From Nitrososphaerota archaeon (lineage in GTDB: Archaea; Thermoproteota; Nitrososphaeria; Nitrososphaerales; Gagatemarchaeaceae): a DNA stretch of 10,924 bases. Location: the NCBI GenBank assembly GCA_005877185.1, contig VBPQ01000009.1, positions 1 to 10,924 of the forward strand, written 5' to 3'. The notes beneath the pieces are model-generated. The model worked only from the letters and a program-made list of their open reading frames with translations, was not told the origin of the DNA and ran no database searches. This document shows, in pieces, positions 6,159-10,924 of this stretch. Position 1 is the first letter of the stretch, and every line of letters starts with the position of its first letter. A program made the translations under genes and the position numbers.

Positions 6159-7473
6159 CGCCCATCCTTCTCATGAACTGTCTGAATTCGCGCGTCTTGC
6201 CCGACTTCATCAGGTTCTTCATCTGTTTGTACCTCGTAACCAGCTCACGGACATCCTTCTCGGTCGTTCCGGAGCCCGCGGCAATCCGCTTCATTCGCGA
6301 GGCGTTGAGCCTCTCCGGATTTCCCTTCTCGTCCCTCGTCATCGACTGAATGATGGGCTTGTAGACCTTGACCCTGCTCTCGGCTTTTTCTAGGTCCTCA
6401 CCCTTAAGGTTCCCAGATACACCCGGCAGGTGCTCAACGATCTTCCTCAGAGAGCCGAATTTCTTCATCTGGTCGAACTGAAAGAGGAGGTCATCCATCG
6501 TCAGCTTTCCAGACATCATCCTCTGGACGCGTTTCTGGTCGACTTCAATCTCGGCTTGCTGTGCCGCCTCCAGGAGCCCCTTGATATCGCCCATCCCGAG
6601 GAGGCGTCCGACGAAGCGGGTCGGAGAGAACTCCTCCAGGTCGTCGACCCTCTCGCCGGTCCCGAGGTAGAGAATCCGCGCGCCTGTCGCGGCCGCCGCA
6701 GCGAGCGCACCTCCTCCCTTCGCGGCACCATCGAGCTTCGTAACGATGATGCCTCCTACCGGCGCCGTCTGATGAAACGCGAGAGCTTGGTTGTAACACT
6801 GCTGCCCTATCGTTCCGTCGATCACCAGGATGTTCAGGTCTGGCTTCACCTCGGAGATGATCTTCTTCATCTCATCGAGGAGACCCTTCTCCTCCTTGTG
6901 TCTTCCCGCGGTATCGACGATTACCACGTTCTTACTCTGCTGGAAATACCTTTTTCCTTCCCTGGCTATCTTGATGGAATCTCTCTCCTTCTCATCGCTG
7001 TATACCTCGACGCCGACCGTGGCGCCGAGCGTCTTCAGCTGCGTCACCGCTCCCGGCCTGAACGTGTCCGCTGCGACGAGCCCGACCTTGAAACCCTGCT
7101 TCGTGAGGAATCTCGCCAGCTTCCCGCTAGTCGTCGTCTTCCCCGAACCTTGAATGCCCAGCATCACGATTACGTTGAGCTTGTTCTTGTCGAGCGGAGG
7201 CGGTCCTGCCTTGCCGAGGAGCCCAGAGAGTTCTTCGTATAGGATCGTGACGATCTGATCCTTCCTCGTGATGCCGCCGGGCGGCCTCTCTTCGAGCGCC
7301 CTCTTCTGAACCCTCTCGGTCAGGTCGAGGACCAGTCTCACATTCACGTCGGCCTGAATGAGCGTCCTCTGCAGGTCACGGACGAACTCCTTCACAGCCT
7401 GCTCATCGACAGAGCTACTCCTGAGTAACTTGGAGATTGCATTCTGCAGGCCTTCCTTGAGAGAGTCGAGCAC
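6148..7473 (-). CDS. srp54: Signal recognition particle 54 kDa protein (SRP54/Ffh)
   Basis: SRP54 is the GTPase of the signal recognition particle. It binds signal sequences and 7S RNA and docks with FtsY at the membrane. The 441 residues contain the complete N-G-M layout: an N-domain four-helix bundle (1-95), then the G domain with P-loop G-I-Q-G-S-G-K-T (106-113), D-T-F-R-P-G-A (136-142), D-T-A-G-R-H (187-192) and T-K-L-D (245-248). The Met-rich M domain (about 305-435) carries R-M-K-R-I-A-A-G-S-G-T, the SRP RNA contact, and ends in a basic R-R-M-G-G-G-Q tail. The start is GTG 7473, just after AAGGGAC; a TATA box at 7503-7510 implies a leader of only about 7 bases. It is the first gene of the minus-strand cluster. 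Confidence 0.97.
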   Translation of the reverse strand: MLDSLKEGLQNAISKLLRSSSVDEQAVKEFVRDLQRTLIQADVNVRLVLDLTERVQKRALEERPPGGITRKDQIVTILYEELSGLLGKAGPPPLDKNKLNVIVMLGIQGSGKTTTSGKLARFLTKQGFKVGLVAADTFRPGAVTQLKTLGATVGVEVYSDEKERDSIKIAREGKRYFQQSKNVVIVDTAGRHKEEKGLLDEMKKIISEVKPDLNILVIDGTIGQQCYNQALAFHQTAPVGGIIVTKLDGAAKGGGALAAAAATGARILYLGTGERVDDLEEFSPTRFVGRLLGMGDIKGLLEAAQQAEIEVDQKRVQRMMSGKLTMDDLLFQFDQMKKFGSLRKIVEHLPGVSGNLKGEDLEKAESRVKVYKPIIQSMTRDEKGNPERLNASRMKRIAAGSGTTEKDVRELVTRYKQMKNLMKSGKTREFRQFMRRMGGGQ

Positions 7474-7490
7474 GTCCCTTCTTTCTTTCG

Positions 7491-7498
7491 CTTTATAG
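7491..7498 (+). promoter_or_regulatory. TATA box of dph6
   Basis: CTTTATAG on the plus strand lies about 33 bases before the TTG start of dph6 (centre to start codon). A transcript would begin near 7521 with a leader of only a few bases. No Shine-Dalgarno sequence is visible before the TTG, consistent with leaderless or near-leaderless initiation. Confidence 0.5.
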
Positions 7499-7502
7499 TC
7501 CG

Positions 7503-7510
7503 CTATTTAG
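7503..7510 (-). promoter_or_regulatory. TATA box of the srp54 cluster
   Basis: On the minus strand this reads CTAAATAG. Initiation about 26 bases downstream falls near 7480, seven bases before the srp54 GTG. It lies within the 54-base interval shared with the divergent dph6 gene, whose own TATA box is 5 bases away on the other strand. Confidence 0.55.
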
Positions 7511-7527
7511 CTGGTTCTTCGTTTCGG

Positions 7528-8208
7528 TTGAAAGTAGCTGCTCTTTTCAGTGGCGGCAAGGATAGTACCTACGCAGCCTACCTCGCCAAGAGGAGGGATT
7601 CGCTGGAGTGTCTGGTAACTCTCTCCCCGCTGAGGGAAGATTCGTACATGTTTCATTACCCCAACGTCTGGGCGACAAGGCTCCAGGCTGAGGCTATGGG
7701 ATTGCCACAGGTCTTGACGGAAACGGAGGGGGTCAAAGAAATCGAGCTTCAAGACCTGACCAAGGCCCTCTCCCTCGCGAAAGAAAGATACCGGATCGAA
7801 GGCCTGTACACCGGGGCTCTTGCCAGCGTCTATCAGAAGTCCAGGATCGACAGAATTTGTGACGAGCTGGCGCTGGAAAGCATCTCGCCCCTCTGGCAAA
7901 TCGACCCAGAGACCCACCTCAGAAACCTGCTCAAGAACGGCTTCCGGGTCATCATGACGAGCGTCTCAGCGCTCGGCTTCAACGAGGGATGGCTGGGGCG
8001 TCTCCTCGACAACAAAGCGGTTGACGAGCTGCTCGATTTACACTCGAAGTACGGGGTACACGCGGGTCTGGAAGGAGGGGAGGGCGAAACCCTCGTCCTG
8101 GACTGCCCCATATTCACGAAACGCGTGGAGGTACAGGAGTCTAGGAAGCACTGGAGGGGCGACTCCGGTTATCTTGAGATAACCAAGGCGAGACTGATTC
8201 CGAAGTAG
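7528..8208 (+). CDS. dph6: Diphthine--ammonia ligase (Dph6-type ATP pyrophosphatase)
   Basis: Dph6 carries out the last step of diphthamide synthesis on elongation factor 2, amidating diphthine with ATP and ammonium. The 226-residue protein opens with the PP-loop F-S-G-G-K-D-S (7-13), which binds ATP. G-A-L-A-S (96-100) and the hallmark L-E-G-G-E-G-E-T (181-188) follow. Length matches the archaeal single-domain enzyme without the extra C-terminal domains found in yeast. The start is a TTG at 7528, placing the PP-loop at the usual seven residues from the N-terminus. It diverges from srp54, and its stop is only 3 bases from the convergent protease stop. No diphthamide partner gene is visible in this window. 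Confidence 0.92.
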   Translation: MKVAALFSGGKDSTYAAYLAKRRDSLECLVTLSPLREDSYMFHYPNVWATRLQAEAMGLPQVLTETEGVKEIELQDLTKALSLAKERYRIEGLYTGALASVYQKSRIDRICDELALESISPLWQIDPETHLRNLLKNGFRVIMTSVSALGFNEGWLGRLLDNKAVDELLDLHSKYGVHAGLEGGEGETLVLDCPIFTKRVEVQESRKHWRGDSGYLEITKARLIPK

Positions 8209-8211
8209 CGG

Positions 8212-9453
8212 TCAGGAGGAAGGTGGCGGAGGCCTCGTCCCCAGCCCGACGTTCACGGTCTGGAAACTCCCGTCGCGTATGATGCCCACCTGAACAGTCT
8301 GACCCGCAAGGGCATGACCTTCTAGGTATGTCGAGAGCGCATCCGTATTGATTATCTTCGTCCCGTTAAGGGAGACGATGATATCCCCCCCAACAACGTA
8401 TTGTGCTCCATCGAGGGTAAGCGTAGTGGTTCCGGCCTTCAGGCCCGCGCGACTCGCCGGACCTCCTGGTACGACCCGCTCGATCAGGGCGCCGTAGGTA
8501 ACGTTCGTACCTTGCTTCAGTGCAAGGGCGTAGCTCATATCCGCACTCCCAATTCCAAGGTAGGGATGGAGATCGTACTTGCCTATGGTGATGAGGGAGG
8601 GCAGCTCACGGACTATCGTGTCCGACGGAATCGCGAACCCAACGCCTTGCGCCCCATTAACGACCGCGGTTGTAATACCCACGACCTTCCCCTCGCTGTC
8701 TAGGAGGGCTCCACCAGAGTTGCCGGGGTTTATCGGAGCGCTGAACTGAATCGCACTCGCGATTGAGAAGTTTCCGGCAACCGGGTCTTGGATTGTCCTT
8801 CCGACCTGACTGATGATTCCAAAAGTCATCGAACCGGCGAGGCCGAACGGGTTTCCTATCGCGACGACGGGTTGTCCAACCTTGAGTGACGAGGAGGACG
8901 CGATCTGTATCGGGAAGAGCTGGGAGGGAGGCGCGGTCACCGAGACGACACCGAGGTCGCTGTACGGGTCCGTGCCCACGACCTTCCCTACGTACGAGTT
9001 GCCGTTCCAGAATGTGACGGTAAGGTTCACATCACCCGACAGGACGTGAAAGTTGGTGACGATGTAGTACGAGCCCGTGTCCTGTATGACGAAACCAGAA
9101 CCCAGAACGGGTTGAACGCTCTGCTGCGGGCCAAAGAAGGTGTTGACCGTGGTCACCTGATTCCCCTGTATCGTGACGATGCTTCTGTTCGCGCTTCGGT
9201 ATATCGAGACGGGATCGAGACTCAACACGGACGCGTTGTTCTGCGTGACTCCGGAATTCAGTTCCTGCTGCAGCTGCGTATTTCTGCTCTCCAGGTTGGA
9301 GACCAGCTGTTGCAGCTGGCTAACCTGCGCACTCTGGCTTGAGCTGCTCTGCTGAAGAAGGTAGTACGAGTAAGCCGTCGCCGCGGCCAGGACGACCACC
9401 AAGACGGTCGCGACGACGAGAGCCTTCCCGAACCCGCCTCTCCTGACCTGCAC
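8212..9453 (-). CDS. Membrane-anchored HtrA/DegP-like serine protease (S1C) with one PDZ domain
   Basis: The 413-residue protein has a single N-terminal membrane segment (about 9-32), then a Ser/Gln-rich coiled-coil stalk (about 35-66). A trypsin-like domain (about 80-290) carries an intact triad: H136 in V-T-N-F-H-V, D166 in Y-S-D-L-G-V, and S246 in N-P-G-N-S-G-G-A. A C-terminal PDZ domain (about 318-403) contains G-P-A-S-R-A-G-L-K and G-D-I-I-V-S-L-N-G. It ends in a short proline-rich tail. HtrA proteases degrade or chaperone misfolded proteins; the anchor places the catalytic domain outside the membrane. The GTG start at 9453 has a strong Shine-Dalgarno GGGGGAGGAG at a good distance, unusual in this window where most starts have weak ones. 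A TATA-like CAAATAGA lies upstream at about 9474-9481. Confidence 0.93.
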   Translation of the reverse strand: MQVRRGGFGKALVVATVLVVVLAAATAYSYYLLQQSSSSQSAQVSQLQQLVSNLESRNTQLQQELNSGVTQNNASVLSLDPVSIYRSANRSIVTIQGNQVTTVNTFFGPQQSVQPVLGSGFVIQDTGSYYIVTNFHVLSGDVNLTVTFWNGNSYVGKVVGTDPYSDLGVVSVTAPPSQLFPIQIASSSSLKVGQPVVAIGNPFGLAGSMTFGIISQVGRTIQDPVAGNFSIASAIQFSAPINPGNSGGALLDSEGKVVGITTAVVNGAQGVGFAIPSDTIVRELPSLITIGKYDLHPYLGIGSADMSYALALKQGTNVTYGALIERVVPGGPASRAGLKAGTTTLTLDGAQYVVGGDIIVSLNGTKIINTDALSTYLEGHALAGQTVQVGIIRDGSFQTVNVGLGTRPPPPSS

Positions 9454-9457
9454 AGGT

Positions 9458-9467
9458 CTCCTCCCCC
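9458..9467 (-). promoter_or_regulatory. Strong Shine-Dalgarno sequence of the htrA-like gene
   Basis: On the minus strand GGGGGAGGAG precedes the GTG by about four bases. It fixes the start of the protease at 9453 and contrasts with the near-leaderless starts elsewhere in the window. Confidence 0.6.
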
Positions 9468-9500
9468 GCTCGCTCTATTTGAGCTAACAGTTTTGAACGG

Positions 9501-9680
9501 TCAGGACTTGGTAGGAACGCCCTCGCCTTGCGGCTTAGGCGAGGCGTCCCTAATCGCTGACGTTATGATGTAATAAAGACCCACGCCGACCAGTCCTAGT
9601 CCGATGAAATCGAGCGTTAGCTCTATGAACAGGCCGCCAGCGGTGAACGCTAGTATGCCGATGTACGTGTCGCGCTTCAT
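9501..9680 (-). CDS. Small hydrophobic membrane protein (59 residues)
   Basis: This short frame starts at ATG 9680 and ends at TGA 9501. It begins M-K-R-D-T-Y-I-G-I-L-A-F. Residues about 6-42 are almost all hydrophobic, interrupted by E20 and D24, so they form one long or two short membrane helices (I-G-I-L-A-F-T-A-G-G-L and I-G-L-G-L-V-G-V-G-L). The tail is polar and basic (S-P-K-P-Q-G-E-G). Codons are GC-biased in third positions like real genes here. A TATA-like CTTAAGAAA is centred about 28 bases before the ATG, fitting a leaderless mRNA. It lies 47 bases upstream of the protease gene on the same strand. I do not recognise the family; a membrane partner of the protease or an independent small protein are both possible. 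Confidence 0.6.
   Translation of the reverse strand: MKRDTYIGILAFTAGGLFIELTLDFIGLGLVGVGLYYIITSAIRDASPKPQGEGVPTKS
9521..9544. repeat. 7-bp perfect inverted repeat in the 3' end of the small membrane protein gene
   Basis: CCTCGCC (9521-9527) pairs with GGCGAGG (9538-9544) around a 10-base loop. No T-run follows on either strand, so it is not a standard terminator. It may simply reflect Pro/Gly/Glu codons. Confidence 0.4.
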
Positions 9681-9737
9681 CTCGACAGAGTTGTCTTCGC
9701 GTCTTTCTTAAGGTTTGAGGCGGTCTCACGAGAAATC

Positions 9738-10172
9738 TTAGGTGGCTGGTTTTCTGCGCCTTATGGCCAGAACACCCGTCGTTATGAGGAGAATGACTGC
9801 AACTCCTGCCACCGCATAGAATGTTGTGGGATCGATGCCAGTTGACGGGCCTGAGACTGACGTTGCCACTGTTGTAGTCACAATTGATGTTGAAACAGAA
9901 ACGGATGTGGTTACGCTCGGGCCGCTAGGTGCCACAAGAGAGAAGGCGGCAATGAAACCTGGAATCACGCCCCAGAGGATTCCGCCACCGACTGGCAGGA
10001 ATGCCATGATCTTGCCATCAGCCGTGGAGCCGATGGTCGGGCTGTAGATCAGCGCCACTCCCATCTTCACGGATGGAACAGCTTTGAGAGGTCGTGGCTG
10101 TACAGTAGTAGGACGAGGGAAGCCCAATAGGGTAGCGGGAGATACAGAAAAGACGGCCTCTCCAGGGCTCAT
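9738..10172 (-). CDS. Short Ser/Thr-rich protein with C-terminal membrane anchor, possibly a truncated surface protein
   Basis: From ATG 10172 the frame gives 144 residues. Residues 1-57 are Pro-rich and polar. A hydrophobic stretch (about 58-81, including I-L-W-G-V-I-P-G-F) is followed by a Ser/Thr/Val-rich linker (83-117). A clean membrane helix (118-137) precedes a basic stop-transfer R-R-R-K. A Ser/Thr stalk plus C-terminal anchor is the usual tail of archaeal cell-surface proteins. No signal peptide is evident at the N-terminus, so this may be the remaining end of a larger protein, or a two-helix membrane protein. The frame is open further upstream to 10409, but that part runs through repeats and another ORF and reads as non-coding. 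Third positions look less GC-rich than in the housekeeping genes. An in-frame ATG at 10244 is an alternative start. I do not recognise the family. Confidence 0.5.
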   Translation of the reverse strand: MSPGEAVFSVSPATLLGFPRPTTVQPRPLKAVPSVKMGVALIYSPTIGSTADGKIMAFLPVGGGILWGVIPGFIAAFSLVAPSGPSVTTSVSVSTSIVTTTVATSVSGPSTGIDPTTFYAVAGVAVILLITTGVLAIRRRKPAT

Positions 10173-10209
10173 GTTCTTCTTGGGCGCCAGCTGTTCTTTA
10201 CGGAAGTCG

Positions 10210-10329
10210 ATGTTGCCACCAAATTGGCAAAGTGAGGGTGTCATGTTGCCACGATATTGCCAAAATCGCCCTCTGATGTTGCCATTCACCCTGTTATGTT
10301 GACAGGTCGGGCTCCGAGGATGGCAACAT
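10210..10329. repeat. Helically phased array of ATGTTGCCA / TGGCAACAT elements
   Basis: The nonamer ATGTTGCCA occurs on the plus strand at 10210, 10243 and 10276 (exact 33-base spacing), and with one mismatch (ATGTTGACA) at 10296. It occurs inverted (TGGCAACAT) at 10321-10329. Extra core hexamers are TGGCAA at 10225 and TTGCCA at 10257. The seven cores start at 10213, 10225, 10246, 10257, 10279, 10299 and 10321, steps of 12, 21, 11, 22, 20 and 22, close to multiples of 10.8. All therefore face the same side of the helix. The first two 33-base units share 22 of 33 positions. This resembles an array of binding sites for a cooperative DNA-binding protein. Confidence 0.75.
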
Positions 10330-10337
10330 CCCCGACC
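10305..10337. repeat. 7-bp inverted repeat flanking the last TGGCAACAT element
   Basis: GGTCGGG (10305-10311) and CCCGACC (10331-10337) are perfect complements around a 19-base loop that contains the inverted copy TGGCAACAT. It could be a hairpin in the leader RNA or a second protein-binding palindrome. Confidence 0.5.
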
Positions 10338-10340
10338 CGT

Positions 10341-10350
10341 GTTAAATACT
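10341..10350 (-). promoter_or_regulatory. TATA-like element upstream of the repeat array
   Basis: On the minus strand this reads AGTATTTAAC. Initiation about 26 bases downstream would fall near 10319, right at the inverted repeat element at 10321-10329. The rest of the array would be in a leader of about 150 bases ahead of the surface-protein ATG at 10172. It also contains the stop codon of the small upstream ORF. Confidence 0.4.
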
Positions 10351-10479
10351 GGACGAGACTTCGATACCGTATTTCGTCTTTCTCTCTCTGAATCCGGAAG
10401 GCACTGCAATCATAGTCTTTTCTTTGTAGCTTCGTATGCCTTCTGGCGTTAGCGACAGTGTCTCGGACGTCGCCTTCAT
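10342..10479 (-). CDS. Possible small protein (45 residues), unrecognised
   Basis: The frame from ATG 10479 encodes a basic, soluble 45-residue peptide (M-K-A-T-S-E-T-L-S-L; R-E-R-K-T-K-Y-G-I-E-V near the end) with codons that look plausible for this genome. A GTG at 10503 would extend it by eight residues. No Shine-Dalgarno sequence or well-placed TATA box supports either start. It shares no family I recognise. If real, it confirms that the overlapping upstream extension of the next minus-strand frame (10173-10409) is not coding. It may also be a remnant of a larger gene. Confidence 0.3.
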   Translation of the reverse strand: MKATSETLSLTPEGIRSYKEKTMIAVPSGFRERKTKYGIEVSSSI

Positions 10480-10682
10480 GTCATGCGTGTGGGCGCCTGT
10501 CACGACATCTGAGCGGTGAGTCCCCCTCTGGTCTTGAGTTACTCTAGCCAGGACATTCAAGCTTCGGAAACCTTATTTCTATCTTGCTTACCTTGAGATA
10601 GCTGCTCTAGATGAAGGAATTCGGAAGAGCCGTCTGAGGTCACGATGAAGAGATCAATGTACAGATAGAGCACCCAACGGAC
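10480..10682. other. Intergenic region between aIF5A and the small ORF
   Basis: I see no gene supported here. The minus strand has a TATA-like GAAATAAGG at about 10572-10580, which could serve the small downstream ORF, although the distance to its ATG (about 97 bases) is long. No hairpin plus T-run follows the aIF5A stop on the minus strand. Confidence 0.35.
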
Positions 10683-10924
10683 TCAGGTTCCGCCCTTTAT
10701 CCGCATTATCTTGTTCTTGCCCATAACCGACCAATACTCGACTTCGGCGCCTGGAGAAAGAGGTCCCCCGACTTCGCTCTCCGGAGGAGTGGGCGTTTCA
10801 AAGACCACGAATGTCTGCAGGTCCATAACCTGCACTGACGCCTGCGTCGTCGAGATTATCTGTCCCGACCTCTTGTCAATCATAGGTACTTCCACCCTCG
10901 AATCGACCCCGGCGACGATGCTTT
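10683..10924 (-). CDS. eif5A: Translation factor aIF5A, C-terminal part (5' end beyond window)
   Basis: IF5A binds ribosomes stalled at difficult peptide bonds such as polyproline and helps peptide bond formation; it carries hypusine or deoxyhypusine. The frame enters from the right edge without a start codon and runs about 80 codons to TGA at 10683. It begins S-I-V-A-G-V-D-S-R-V-E-V-P-M-I-D-K-R-S-G, the end of the N-terminal SH3-like domain. It continues with the OB domain: V-Q-V-M-D-L-Q-T-F at the usual M-D-L-E-T-Y position, then P-G-A-E-V-E-Y-W, M-G-K-N-K-I-M-R-I-K. The hypusine-loop lysine lies outside the window. A GTG at 10895 is in frame but is internal, not the start, because the family signature continues upstream of it. 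Confidence 0.93.
   Translation of the reverse strand, partial: SIVAGVDSRVEVPMIDKRSGQIISTTQASVQVMDLQTFVVFETPTPPESEVGGPLSPGAEVEYWSVMGKNKIMRIKGGT

Noticed and set aside
6430..7242. 270-residue plus-strand ORF
   Set aside because: It is antisense to srp54, whose GTPase motifs are all intact; no recognisable domain in the shadow frame.
10210..10329. CRISPR array
   Set aside because: The conserved part is only 9-10 bases, spacing varies between 33 and 20, one copy is inverted, and spacers are related to each other.
10173..10409. N-terminal extension giving a 223-residue protein
   Set aside because: The stretch runs through the repeat array and overlaps another plausible small ORF; residue composition looks non-coding and no promoter fits its start.

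Overview
The window looks archaeal and most resembles the Nitrososphaerota (Thaumarchaeota) or a nearby TACK lineage. Supports are archaeal-only proteins (eL21, RNA polymerase subunit Rpo4/RpoF, DUF655, Pus10, SRP54 of archaeal type, Dph6, aIF5A), the gene order SRP54-Pus10-eL21-RpoF-DUF655-KsgA, TATA-box promoters about 27 bases ahead of several starts, and frequent GTG/TTG starts. The lineage is inferred from memory of gene order and was not tested by phylogeny.

Layout: 1-243 is a promoter region. 244-892 (+) is a VapB/VapC toxin-antitoxin pair, followed by a Trm11/TrmG10-like RNA N2-guanine methyltransferase (985-2193, +). Convergent to it, overlapping by 22 bases, is a long minus-strand information-processing cluster read from 7473 down to 2172: srp54, pus10, rpl21e, rpoF, a 250-base gap, a DUF655 HhH protein, ksgA and a TrmJ-like SPOUT methyltransferase. 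Apart from the gap, these genes overlap by 4-11 bases or lie 5 bases apart. A 54-base divergent promoter region separates srp54 from dph6 (+, diphthamide synthesis). Then come, on the minus strand, a membrane-anchored HtrA-like serine protease (8212-9453), a 59-residue membrane protein (9501-9680), a short membrane-anchored Ser/Thr-rich surface protein (9738-10172), a possible tiny ORF (10342-10479), and the C-terminal part of aIF5A running off the right edge (10683-10924).

Functionally, most of the window serves translation: rRNA dimethylation, tRNA methylation and pseudouridylation, a ribosomal protein, RNA polymerase, protein targeting, and modification of or partnership with elongation (Dph6 for EF-2, aIF5A). 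The right third is envelope-related.

The most unusual non-coding structure is at 10210-10329: six exact and one near-exact TTGCCA/TGGCAA hexamers in 114 bases, their starts separated by 12, 21, 11, 22, 20 and 22 bases. They are therefore all on about the same face of the helix, and sit just downstream of a TATA-like box and ahead of the surface-protein gene. This looks like an operator array or iteron-like protein-binding site. A second candidate is a small plus-strand RNA in the 4186-4439 gap. I saw no CRISPR array, insertion sequence, rRNA, or convincing tRNA.
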